A stretch of 64,000 bases of DNA from Verrucomicrobiaceae bacterium (lineage in GTDB: Bacteria > Verrucomicrobiota > Verrucomicrobiia > Verrucomicrobiales > Akkermansiaceae). Shown here in pieces: positions 33,301 to 42,008 of this stretch (position 1 is the stretch's first letter; each line of letters opens with the position of its first letter). A model generated the notes under the pieces. It had not been told where the DNA came from and made no database searches. It saw only the letters and a program-made list of their open reading frames with translations. The stretch covers positions 62,001 through 126,000 of the forward strand of contig JAIXWR010000046.1 in NCBI GenBank assembly GCA_027491155.1, written 5' to 3'. The translations under genes were made by a program, and so were the position numbers.

Positions 33301-35266
33301 CGGCGGCGGATCGAACAACACCCCGATCCCCTACACCGCCGGCACCCGTTGGAAATACATCGCCGAAGTCCGCCCCGACACCACCACGGATGAAGTCACC
33401 GTCACCGAAGTCGCCACTCCCGGCGGCCTGATCGGCCTCGACGTCGAGAATCCTTCCAACAACCGGCGTCACCGCGTGCTCTACAATCCCGGCAGCGCCG
33501 CGGTCGTCCACACCCCCGCGCTGAACTGGCCCGGCTCGCTGCGCATCCACCGCAGCGGCCAGCATTTCCGCCCGGACTGGGTGCCCGATCCCACCGGCCC
33601 GCCCGTCGCCGAGTATCTCACAAACGGCCAGTCCCTCACCCTCGATCCCAAGGCCCACGTGGTCATCGAGCTGGATCCCTTTCCCACCCCCACCGTCTCG
33701 ATCACCGGCCCCACCGAGTCCGCCACGCAGCCGGACACCGCCCTGAAACTCCGCTGCACCGCCGCCATCGACACCCACGGCGCCCTTGGTACTCCCAGCA
33801 TCGCCTGGTCGCAAGTCTCCGGCCCCGGCACAGTGAGCTTCGACAACCCGTCCGCCCTCGATACACGCGCATCCTTCTCCGCCGCCGGCATCTATCGGAT
33901 CCAATGCGCCGCCACCCTCAACGGCATCACCGGCACCGCCGCGCGCACCGTGAACGTCGACACGCCCACCGAAATCATTCTCCGCCAGAACGGCGCCGGC
34001 TACTCCCAGGAAACCACCACCGTCCGCGCCGACAACCCCACCTGGAACGCCGGCGCCCGCAACCAATTCCTCGTCGGCCGCATCGGCACCGGCAACAGCG
34101 CCGCCCGCGGGCTGCTGTCCTTCGATCTAACAGGCATCCCGTCCGGCACCACCATCGGGTCCGCGCAACTCGAACTCGTCACCAGCAGCGATGCTGGCAC
34201 GGGCACCGTTTCCCAACTCGAACTCCGCACCCTCACCGCCGGCTTCACCGAAGGCAGCGGCAGCGGTACAAGCTCCAGCCCCGCCGATCCGAACACCAAC
34301 TCCGGCGCGAACTGGAATCGCCGCACGGACGCCACCGCCAATCTCACCTGGACCAACCCCGGCGGATCCCTCGGCACCACCGTGCTCGCCACCCTTCCCG
34401 GCTTCAACGCGAACACCACCACCAGTTCGCCCCGCTCCTTCGCCAGCACTCCCGACTTCATCGCCGCGGTGCAGTCCTCGCTCGCATCCGGACGCCTCAA
34501 TCTCACCGTCGTCTCACCGCTCAGCGAAGCCATCGCCGCCGCGAACTTCACCCGCATCCACTCGGACGACGCCGCCGTCGAAACCAACCGCCCGACCCTC
34601 CGGCTCCTCTGCGAAACGAATGCGCTCCCCGCCATCTCACCAGGCAGCGCACCCGCCGCCGTCACCGGTCTCCCCGCCCCGCTCGCCGCCACCGTGACCG
34701 CGGCGCAAAGCTCCCTCTGGTCGCTCGTCTCCGGCCCCGGCACCGCGACCTTCACCAACCCGGCAAGCCCCGCCACCTCCGTCACCTTCAGCCAACCCGG
34801 CGGCTATTTTCTCCAGCTCACGTCTTCTAACAGCTCCGGCGAAACCAGCCGGTCGCTCGTGGTCGAAGTTCTCACACGGCAGCAGGACTGGCGGTTCACC
34901 CACTTCGGCACCACGCAGGACAGCGGCACCGCCGCCGACAGCTTCGACGCGAACGGCGATGGCGAAGTGAACCTGCTGGAATTCGCCACCGGGCAGAATC
35001 CACACGCCGCAACGATCGCCGCCCCCACCCTCGTCAAAGCCGGCAACACCCTCGAATTCACCTACACCCGCTCCCTCGCCGCGCTCGCCGACGGCATTCT
35101 TTTCACCGTCGAGTGGAGCGACTCGCTCGCCGGCTCAAGCTGGTCCGACGCCGGAGTCACCGAGCTGCCCCTCGGCGACAACGGAACCTTGCAGTCCGTG
35201 AAAGCCAGCGTCGCGGCAGGGTCGGGCGGACGACGTTTCCTCCATCTCAAAGTCTCGAAGCCATGA
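30326..35266 (+). CDS. 1,646-aa exported protein: DNRLRE and F5/8-type domains around an unrecognised catalytic-looking core
   Basis: The N-terminal signal has an ambiguous end: SLAGC is a lipobox (Cys25), but cleavage after ALHA is also possible. DNRLRE domain at ~40-235, then an F5/8-type C (CBM32-like) domain at ~235-365 (ATDSDFTTRWIAN, SWITLDLGSPQTVNRL). The core at ~400-1115 has a helical half with FADGAVGYIGTQNEAGGYQG and MIDWWTSPSWKHAWN, and a beta half with VMGVFPRIRTAS and NLPDRSIGLLDL. That layout is typical of alpha/alpha-toroid plus supersandwich polysaccharide lyases, but I cannot assign a family. PKD-like, second DNRLRE (~1210-1430) and PKD-like domains precede the C-terminal module from 34880. 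The TGA overlaps the next ATG. Confidence 0.78.
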   Translation: MIRLLQFIRRVRFPLTGMIISLAGCPSALHAAGFDQQSFTPSHDAFIQRGSPTATAGTGDEFLVKRDSATVSGGSDRLAYLRFSTAAPYAVVDSASLFLTLNNYSGDGTTPFTFELFGLPDGHPNESFNETLLTFNTATNATTTMPGSLNPAGLTSLGTFTPSVASGGTRIEFSTTALRDFIAASGNSEITFLLFRQTPNAGLPTYFASSEDASSNNRPTLLIRTASDSLAVASTTASSTLTGSAVTNATDSDFTTRWIANADTSTTKSWITLDLGSPQTVNRLNFIAYQHGRSFKLESSDDNATWSLITTNFRSGVGTGVNPLLQDTNRYFQPRTARYFRLSSLTSTSGNSHSLWEIKLYNDPAAAPTLARHASLTTSVAALPNSSNAEQLKRVVLELALERAQACLNIGDFAAANLLLDDAQNNLATDPATMAAVATGVTQVRAIRPLIETTPATNPYLKRINDGAALYLTTTDLPWEKNTPELNVFADFNLARSTAADMDALLWVFAHPNSGLRHHPEILRRLLRRTYAYLDAINVHGPLLPAGQLASFYDDFASAPASIVFREFQLLYPGLIPANSNTEWDNAMTTAANNLWAAFGNRTASWVNTDVAIAVELHNLGMKTGRQELIDKGRYFIDDVLTSGRMFADGAVGYIGTQNEAGGYQGTVESYVNRYYQITGRPQALEILQKMEWYGPINGRMIDWWTSPSWKHAWNFINGSGQTGESTNGKNPYTRASLDASIAAPATATNWTGSVSQVGWYESGTPALTRPDTYTVFDRNLQGPRSWQGGLWNTTGTLRAINDNESGHHTIMGAQVMDPDPNFRVNASVMGVFPRIRTASGGSRDADGTFAETRHAWLTSKLTGATTVTPSFTAIGASHKIHVFGSSTKGTEHDWTARQVWLNLPDRSIGLLDLSPNANLNAYEVQGAIRLGHGGTAYSPAKTLVSTGTNAWSYGKLRIKLHDHNYAEVVPEEYEFRVANAPITEITLRDQPGGGSNNTPIPYTAGTRWKYIAEVRPDTTTDEVTVTEVATPGGLIGLDVENPSNNRRHRVLYNPGSAAVVHTPALNWPGSLRIHRSGQHFRPDWVPDPTGPPVAEYLTNGQSLTLDPKAHVVIELDPFPTPTVSITGPTESATQPDTALKLRCTAAIDTHGALGTPSIAWSQVSGPGTVSFDNPSALDTRASFSAAGIYRIQCAATLNGITGTAARTVNVDTPTEIILRQNGAGYSQETTTVRADNPTWNAGARNQFLVGRIGTGNSAARGLLSFDLTGIPSGTTIGSAQLELVTSSDAGTGTVSQLELRTLTAGFTEGSGSGTSSSPADPNTNSGANWNRRTDATANLTWTNPGGSLGTTVLATLPGFNANTTTSSPRSFASTPDFIAAVQSSLASGRLNLTVVSPLSEAIAAANFTRIHSDDAAVETNRPTLRLLCETNALPAISPGSAPAAVTGLPAPLAATVTAAQSSLWSLVSGPGTATFTNPASPATSVTFSQPGGYFLQLTSSNSSGETSRSLVVEVLTRQQDWRFTHFGTTQDSGTAADSFDANGDGEVNLLEFATGQNPHAATIAAPTLVKAGNTLEFTYTRSLAALADGILFTVEWSDSLAGSSWSDAGVTELPLGDNGTLQSVKASVAAGSGGRRFLHLKVSKP

Positions 35267-37134
35267 CGTTCGCATTTCTCGCACCCGCCCCGCTTCGCCC
35301 TGCCTTGCGCGCGGCCTTGCTGGCCTTCGCCGCGCTCTTCGCGATGCCCCATGCAGGAGCGCAAGAGAAGACCACCACCCCGAACCCGCGGCTCACCGGC
35401 AAGACCTATGCGGAGCGTGCCCTCGCCTGTTCGAGATACTTTGCGACCGCCACTCCCCGCAGCACCACTTTCCCGAAGGACGGCATGCCCTTCCTCGCCG
35501 CGCGCTTGCAGCACGGTATCGACACCCCGGGCACGCTGGCGGCACTCGACAAGATGCTCGACGCCACCCTGAAGGCGAGGCCGGACCCCTTCAACCTCCA
35601 CGCGGTGATGCACTGTTATCTGGTGCACAAGGAGAAGTTCACCCCTGCCATGGCGGCGAAGGTGAAGCGGCTGGCGGCAAGCTGGAAGTATTCCAAGCCG
35701 ATCGGCGTCTCCTTGAACTACGAACTCATGCGCGATGGCGCGGGCTGGCTGGCCGCCCAGGAGTGGCCGGACCTCGTGGATGCCGCCGGCAACGATGCGG
35801 CGAAGATCCAGAAGAACTGCGCGGGCTGGCTCTGGCGGATCTGGCGCGAGACGACCGATCGCAACGCCAGCGAATACGACGCCCCCGTCTACTACGGCAC
35901 CGACTTCGCCCCCACCCGGATGATCGCCGAGTTCAGCCGGGATCCCGCGATGAGCAAGGCCGCGGCGATGACGCTCGACTTCATGCTCATCCACACCGGC
36001 GCGCACTGGCATCGCGGCTATCACATCAGCAGCGCCGGGCGCGGAAAATACTGGGGCTCGCTCAACCTCAGCCCGCACGCCGCTTCGGCGACCAGCAGCA
36101 TGGCCTGGCTGCTCTACGGCAGCGACCAGCCCTTCAACATCAATTCCGCGCCCCAGTCCTACTGGCTGGCCCATCCCGGGCGCGTCTTCCAACCGGACTT
36201 CCTCAGCACCTGGCAGGCCGCGCTTCCGGACACCCGCACCGTCTTTGCCAACCACATCTGGCCGAGCCACAAGCAGATCGTCCGCAAGATGGCCTGGTTC
36301 ACCACCGGCTACGGCCTCGCCAGCCAGCGCGACGACGGCAGCCCCTTCGATTCCTTCCTCTTCAAGGAATGCCGGCGCACGATGCTCAAATGGCACAGCC
36401 CGCATCCCGCCAGCACCTTCACCATCATTCAGGAAAACCGTCGCCGCCCCAGCGAGAAGATCCGCAACGCCTTTGCCTACGGCGAGAACCCCTACTGCCA
36501 GACGTTGCAATATGAAGGCACCCTCATCGGCGTCCACGACGTGCCGACCGACTACGGCTTCTGGACCACCCGCGCGCCGTTCACCACCACCGGAGCCATC
36601 GTCAAGCGCACCGAGCGCGACGGCTGGGTCCTTTGCCACGGCGGCAGCATGCTCTTCGCCTTCCGTTTCACCGAGCCTGCAACGTGGGACAAGCCCGACA
36701 AACGCGAGAAGCTCGACCTCCTGCGCTGCGACGCCCAGCGCGGCGGCTGGATCCTTGAAACCAGTCCCCTCGCGCCCTTCGCGGGCGGCGGCCCCGATGC
36801 CGAGCTGGCCAATTTCGCCGATGCGCTGAGGACCAGGACAAGGTTCACCGCAAGCACCGGGGCATCCCCGCCGAAGCTGACCTTCACCAACCTCCGCGGA
36901 CGCACCCTCAGTCTCCGCTGGAAGCCGGCCGAACCGATGGTAAAGGACGAATGCCAGGTCGATGGTAAGCCGGTGCGCTACGACCTCTTCCCGCTCCTGA
37001 AAACCAACGGCGTCCATCATCCCAACGGCGGAACGCTCTCGCTCCAGGCCGGCAAGCGGATTCGGAGGTATGATTTCAAGAAGTGGACCATCACCGAATC
37101 CACCGGCACCTTGTCCATGCCCGCCAAGAACTAG
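35263..37134 (+). CDS. Exported 623-aa protein of unrecognised family, lyase-like architecture
   Basis: The ATG overlaps the previous TGA (ATGA), and a signal peptide occupies about residues 1-34. The mature protein has a helical first half (LDATLKARPDPFNLHAVMHC, LLYGSDQPFN) with conserved-looking His and Tyr residues (HWHRGYHISSAGRGKYWGSL). A beta-rich second half follows from ~400 (YCQTLQYEGTLIGVHDVP, GGSMLFAFRF). An alpha/alpha barrel followed by beta-sandwich is the plan of several polysaccharide lyases, which is the only functional hint. It lacks DNRLRE, PATR and the C-terminal module of its neighbours. A longer frame from 35113 is within the previous gene and rejected. Confidence 0.75.
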   Translation: MTFAFLAPAPLRPALRAALLAFAALFAMPHAGAQEKTTTPNPRLTGKTYAERALACSRYFATATPRSTTFPKDGMPFLAARLQHGIDTPGTLAALDKMLDATLKARPDPFNLHAVMHCYLVHKEKFTPAMAAKVKRLAASWKYSKPIGVSLNYELMRDGAGWLAAQEWPDLVDAAGNDAAKIQKNCAGWLWRIWRETTDRNASEYDAPVYYGTDFAPTRMIAEFSRDPAMSKAAAMTLDFMLIHTGAHWHRGYHISSAGRGKYWGSLNLSPHAASATSSMAWLLYGSDQPFNINSAPQSYWLAHPGRVFQPDFLSTWQAALPDTRTVFANHIWPSHKQIVRKMAWFTTGYGLASQRDDGSPFDSFLFKECRRTMLKWHSPHPASTFTIIQENRRRPSEKIRNAFAYGENPYCQTLQYEGTLIGVHDVPTDYGFWTTRAPFTTTGAIVKRTERDGWVLCHGGSMLFAFRFTEPATWDKPDKREKLDLLRCDAQRGGWILETSPLAPFAGGGPDAELANFADALRTRTRFTASTGASPPKLTFTNLRGRTLSLRWKPAEPMVKDECQVDGKPVRYDLFPLLKTNGVHHPNGGTLSLQAGKRIRRYDFKKWTITESTGTLSMPAKN

Positions 37135-37176
37135 CCCGAAGCACGGCGATCCATCTTGCCTGATCTCACTGCACCC

Positions 37177-40100
37177 ATGTCACGCGCTGCCACCCTCTCC
37201 GCTTCCTTTCTCGCTGCCGCTTCCGCCGTGGCGCAGATCCCGTCTTTCCCCGGTGCCGAAGGCTACGGCTCCCACGCGACCGGCGGGCGCGGCGGGGATG
37301 TCTACATCGTGACCAACCGCAACGCCTCGGGTGCCGGCTCGTTCGCGGATGCGGTCAATACGGCACCGGTCGCCGGACGCACCATCGTCTTCGCGGTCAG
37401 CGGCCACATCCGCCTGCCCAGCGGCAGCGGCGGCGGGCTTTCGATCTCGAAGTCGAAGATCACCGTCGCCGGGCAAACCGCCCCGGGCGACGGCGTGTGC
37501 TTCTGGAACAACACGATGAACCTCACGGGCGACGACCTCGTGATCCGCAACGTCCGCTGGCGCTACGGCAAATCCCCCGCGGGCGGCGACGCGGTCGACA
37601 TCAGCGGCTCGCAGCGCATCATCCTCGACCACTGCGAGGTGATGTTCGCCACCGACGAGAACCTTTCCTCGTTCGGCACCCCGCCGGAGTTCTTCACCTT
37701 CCAATGGAGCATCAACGCGTGGGGCCTCAGCGGGCACTCCGCCGGCGGCCTGTGGGACGTGGACCACGCGACCTCCCACCACTGCCTGTGGGCGAACAAC
37801 CACACGCGCAATCCGAAGCTCATCGCGCCCTCCGTCTTCGATTGGGCGAACAACGTGACCTTCGGTTGGAACAACGGCTTCAACCTTGCCGAGAGTCCGA
37901 CGGGGGGAACCGGATACGTCCACCGGGTCAATGTCCGCGGCTCCACCTTCGTCCACGGCGCCTCGACCAACTCGGCCCTCTACGGCGGCGGAACCAACTC
38001 CGACGGCTCGAACAAGTTCAAGCTGCACGTCGCCGACAGCGCGCTCGACGGGAACAACAACGGCGTGCTCGACGTCTCCCGCACGAACTACCAGATGGTT
38101 TCCTCCACGACCTACGACCCGGTCGCCACCGCATGGCCGCAGACGATCGACGGCGTGACCGGCGGCACCGCCGTCGGCGCCCCGGTGGCGCTCGACCCGC
38201 GGATCACGGCTTACAAGAAAGTCCTCTCGAAAGTCGGCGCGGTCCGCATGGAATACGACGCCGGACGCCCCCTGCGGGACGAGATCAGCCAGCTCTGCGT
38301 GACCCGCACGGCGGCTCTCCAGCGCGGCATCATCAGCGATCCGCTGGAGCTGGGACTCAGCACCGGCACCGCCTTCGCCGCGCTCAATTCCACCACCCCG
38401 CCGGCCGACACCGACAAGGACGGGATGCCGGATGTCTGGGAAAACTCGCTCGGCATGAACGCGGCGCTGGCGAGCCACAACACGGTCTTCCCGGGCAGCG
38501 GCGGCTTCATCACCGGCACCACCCTCTTCCCGCCGAACACCCCGGCCGGCTACACTCATCTCGAGGAGTATCTCCATTTCAAGGCCCAGCCCCACGCGAC
38601 ACTCCCGATGAACACGAGCGGAGCCCCGAGCTTCCTCGACATCGACCTCTCCCGCTACACCGGCGGCTTCACCGCCAGCCCGGTCTTCACCGCGACCAAC
38701 GCCAACGGCGGCAGCGTCACGCAAAGCGGGGACGGCGGGAAGATCGCGCGCTTCACCCCGGCGCTGGATTCGTTCGGCCGCGCCTGGTTCGACTTCACGG
38801 TGACCGACTCCGCCGGCAGCACCTGGACCCAGCGCTTCCATGTCCTCGTCAGCAACACCACCTTGCCACGCGATCTCGTCTGGGTCGGAAACGGAACCAC
38901 CAACCCCTGGGACGGCACCAGCAGCATGTGGTCGCTCGCCGGCGAAGCGACGGACTTCAACAACGGCGACTTCGTGAGCCTCGACGACAGCGGGTCGGCA
39001 AGTCCCGCGCTCGCCTTGAGCGGCACCCTCCAGCCCGGCGCGGTGCTGGTGGATGCCTCGGCCAAGGACTACACCCTCACCGGCGGCAACTTCGCCGGTC
39101 CGATGGCGTTGACCAAGCGCGGCAGCGGCACGCTCACCCTGCGCTCGAACCACGCGCACACCGGCGGCACCATCATCGAAGACGGCGCGCTCGTGCTCGG
39201 CCTCGCAGGCACCACTTCTAACAGCACAGGCAGCGTCGGCAGCGGCCCGCTCACGCTGCTCGGCGACTCGACGGTCACCAATGCCTGGTTCGGCACGCAG
39301 CTCCCGCTGAGCGCGCCGATCAGCGTGCCGGAGGGCAGCGAACCCGTCATCCACACCGGCCGCAACATCCGCTTGAGCGGCGCGCTCACCGGCAGCGGCA
39401 CCCTCACCCTGCTGAACCAGACGGTCCCGGGAAACACCTTCGAACTCACCGGCCCCTGGGCCGCCTTCGCCGGCACGCTCCGCATCCAATACGCGGGCAC
39501 CAACCCCGGCATCCGGACCATCTTCAACGGCGGCTCCTTCAACGGCTTCACCGGCGCGACGCTCGATCTCGGCGGCGGCAACAGCATCAACCCGGTCACG
39601 AACTCCGGCGGCAACACCTTCAACATCGGCGCGCTCACCGGCACCGCGGCGGATGCGATCCTGAACGGCGGCACTGCCGGCGCGCCGATCTACACCATCG
39701 GCGCTCTCAACACCTCCACCACCTTCGCGGGAAAGCTCCAAGGCAACGCAAGGCTGACCAAAACCGGCACCGGCACCCTCACCCTGACCGGTGCCAGCAC
39801 CCACAGCGGCGCGACCGCCGTAAATCTCGGTGCCCTCGTCGTGAACGGCAGCTTCGGCACCAGCCCGGTCACCGTGGCCGGCGGCGCGACGCTCGGCGGC
39901 AGCGCGACGCTCGCGGGCACGGTGGGCATCTCAAGCGGCGGCATCCTCGATCCCGAGGGCACGCTCTCCACCGGTCCCCTGACCAGCACCGCGGCGACCT
40001 TCCGCACGGCCCTGTCCAACTCCCCCGGCGGCGCGAACGATCGGGTCGCCGTCACCGGCAATGCCACGCTCACCGGCGCGCACACGGTGGAAATCACCGC

Positions 40101-41994
40101 GAAAGACGGAAGCTTCGGCCCCGGCAGCTACCCGCTCGTCAGCACGACCGGCACGCTCGATGCCAGCACCGCCACCTTCTCCCACAACCTCGCCAACAAT
40201 CCGCGCCAGACCTTCGCGATCCAACCCTCGGCAAGCTCGGTCGACCTCGTCGTCACCGGCGCTCTGGCGACGCTCGCGTGGACCGGCGCGCAAACGCAGT
40301 GGGACGTCGCCACCACCGCCTCGTGGCTGAACGGTGCGGCCACCGATGTCTTCCTGAACGAGGACGCCGTGACCTTCACCGACGCCGCGACCAGCGGCAG
40401 CGTGACCATTGCCGCTCCCGTCTCGCCGCGCGACGTCCTCGTGAACAACACCACCCGCGCTTTCACCCTCGGCGGCTCCGCCATCGGGGGCAGCGGGGCC
40501 CTGCGGAAATCCGGCAGCGGCACGCTTACCCTGACCTCCTCCAACAGCTTTACCGGCGGCACCGTGATCAACGGCGGCACGATCCAGCTCGGCAATTCCA
40601 CGGCCAACGCCGGCGCCCTCGGCAGCGGCACCGTGACGCTCAATGGCGGCATCCTGAGAATGTTCAGCGCCGGCAACGACACCCACGCCGGCACGCTGGC
40701 GAACCCGCTCCACATCGCCGGCAGCGCCCGCTTCGACATCCCGCCCCGCGGCGGCTTCAGCGGCAGCGTGAGCGGGGCTGGCACGCTCGAGTATCGCACC
40801 GGCTACGTTCGCGGCGACATCACCGGCAACTGGAGCGCCTTCACCGGCCAGCTCAACGTCACCACCGGTGGCAGCGGCGACTTCCGCATCGCCGCCAGTT
40901 ACGCCTGGCCCGGCCTGCCGAACGCCTCCGTGAACCTCGCGGCAGGCACCTACTTCTACATGAGCGGCATCGTGAACAACGGCGCGGGCACCACCATCAC
41001 CATCGGCTCGTTCAGCGGAGCCAGCGGATCCTTCCTGCGCGGCGGCCCCACCGGCGACCGCACGCTCACCTACCGCATCGGCGGGAAGAATGTGGACGCC
41101 ACCTTCTCCGGAAACATCAGCGAGCAGAACTCCGCCACCACGACCGCCCTGACCAAGACCGGCAGCGCCGTCTGGACCCTCGGCGGAACCTGCGGCCACC
41201 GCGGTGCCACCATCGTCGAAAGCGGCACTCTCCGCCTGACCGGCACCGCCAGCATCACGCAGAGCGCCGATCTCACCGTCCGCAACGGTGCCGTCCTCGA
41301 TCTCCAGGGCGCCTCCGTCACCGCCGGCGGCATCAATCTCTCCGACGGCTCCACCCTGCTCTACCGCGGCGGTACCCTCACCGGCGAGGCCTCGCTCGGC
41401 GGTGCCCTGCAGGTCGATCTAACAGGCGTCTCCGCGGGCCAGGAGCTCACGGTCGTACAGAACCCCGCCACCACGCCGGTCAGCGGGATCTTCGCCGGAC
41501 GACCGGAAGGCAGCACGCTCGCCAGCGGCGGCCGGACCTTCCTCATCAGCTACGCCGGCGGCGACGGCAACGACGTCACCCTCACCGCCCTCAGCGCCCG
41601 GGAAGCGTGGCGGCTCACCCACTTCGGCACCACGGAGGACAGCGGGAATGCCGCCGACACCTTCGACGCGAACGGCGACGGCGAATCCAACCTGATGGAA
41701 TTCGCCACCGCGCAGAACCCCCACGCCGCCACCCGCGCCACCCCCACCCTTGTGAAGAACGGTGCCGTCCTCCAGTTCACCTACACCCGATCGAACGCCG
41801 CCCTCGCGGACGGCTTCGTTTTCACCGTCGAATGGAACGACGCGCTCGCCACCGGCGTATGGAGCACCGCCGGCGTCACCGAGCAACTCCTCAATGACAA
41901 CGGCACCCTGCAAACCGTGCTCGCCAGCCTTTCCACTGGAACCGCAACCCGGCGCTTCCTCCGCCTCCGCGTGACCGAACCTTCCGCTCCCTAA
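37177..41994 (+). CDS. PL1-family pectate lyase-like protein with PATR beta-helix and C-terminal module
   Basis: After a signal peptide (1-19, ATG at 37177; a TTG at 37156 is less likely), residues ~20-400 form a right-handed beta-helix. Its start, FPGAEGYGSHATGGRGGDVY, is characteristic of PL1 lyases and is followed by KITVAGQTAPGDGV, DLVIRNVRWRYG and SQRIILDHCEVMF. These enzymes cleave alpha-1,4-polygalacturonate by beta-elimination with calcium. A TSP3-like loop (DTDKDGMPDVWEN) and an Ig-like domain lead into ~900 residues of PATR repeats (KTGTGTLTLTGASTHSGAT and similar). The C-terminal module starts at 41602. The stop codon TAA falls inside a CTAACA hexamer. Substrate could also be another uronan. 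Confidence 0.87.
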   Translation: MSRAATLSASFLAAASAVAQIPSFPGAEGYGSHATGGRGGDVYIVTNRNASGAGSFADAVNTAPVAGRTIVFAVSGHIRLPSGSGGGLSISKSKITVAGQTAPGDGVCFWNNTMNLTGDDLVIRNVRWRYGKSPAGGDAVDISGSQRIILDHCEVMFATDENLSSFGTPPEFFTFQWSINAWGLSGHSAGGLWDVDHATSHHCLWANNHTRNPKLIAPSVFDWANNVTFGWNNGFNLAESPTGGTGYVHRVNVRGSTFVHGASTNSALYGGGTNSDGSNKFKLHVADSALDGNNNGVLDVSRTNYQMVSSTTYDPVATAWPQTIDGVTGGTAVGAPVALDPRITAYKKVLSKVGAVRMEYDAGRPLRDEISQLCVTRTAALQRGIISDPLELGLSTGTAFAALNSTTPPADTDKDGMPDVWENSLGMNAALASHNTVFPGSGGFITGTTLFPPNTPAGYTHLEEYLHFKAQPHATLPMNTSGAPSFLDIDLSRYTGGFTASPVFTATNANGGSVTQSGDGGKIARFTPALDSFGRAWFDFTVTDSAGSTWTQRFHVLVSNTTLPRDLVWVGNGTTNPWDGTSSMWSLAGEATDFNNGDFVSLDDSGSASPALALSGTLQPGAVLVDASAKDYTLTGGNFAGPMALTKRGSGTLTLRSNHAHTGGTIIEDGALVLGLAGTTSNSTGSVGSGPLTLLGDSTVTNAWFGTQLPLSAPISVPEGSEPVIHTGRNIRLSGALTGSGTLTLLNQTVPGNTFELTGPWAAFAGTLRIQYAGTNPGIRTIFNGGSFNGFTGATLDLGGGNSINPVTNSGGNTFNIGALTGTAADAILNGGTAGAPIYTIGALNTSTTFAGKLQGNARLTKTGTGTLTLTGASTHSGATAVNLGALVVNGSFGTSPVTVAGGATLGGSATLAGTVGISSGGILDPEGTLSTGPLTSTAATFRTALSNSPGGANDRVAVTGNATLTGAHTVEITAKDGSFGPGSYPLVSTTGTLDASTATFSHNLANNPRQTFAIQPSASSVDLVVTGALATLAWTGAQTQWDVATTASWLNGAATDVFLNEDAVTFTDAATSGSVTIAAPVSPRDVLVNNTTRAFTLGGSAIGGSGALRKSGSGTLTLTSSNSFTGGTVINGGTIQLGNSTANAGALGSGTVTLNGGILRMFSAGNDTHAGTLANPLHIAGSARFDIPPRGGFSGSVSGAGTLEYRTGYVRGDITGNWSAFTGQLNVTTGGSGDFRIAASYAWPGLPNASVNLAAGTYFYMSGIVNNGAGTTITIGSFSGASGSFLRGGPTGDRTLTYRIGGKNVDATFSGNISEQNSATTTALTKTGSAVWTLGGTCGHRGATIVESGTLRLTGTASITQSADLTVRNGAVLDLQGASVTAGGINLSDGSTLLYRGGTLTGEASLGGALQVDLTGVSAGQELTVVQNPATTPVSGIFAGRPEGSTLASGGRTFLISYAGGDGNDVTLTALSAREAWRLTHFGTTEDSGNAADTFDANGDGESNLMEFATAQNPHAATRATPTLVKNGAVLQFTYTRSNAALADGFVFTVEWNDALATGVWSTAGVTEQLLNDNGTLQTVLASLSTGTATRRFLRLRVTEPSAP

Positions 41995-42008
41995 CAGGAC
42001 ATCCCGGC

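Noticed and set aside
30326-35266. Assignment of the core to PL8 hyaluronate/chondroitin lyase
   Set aside because: The overall layout is similar but I could not find the expected Asn-His-Tyr context, so a family name would be invented.
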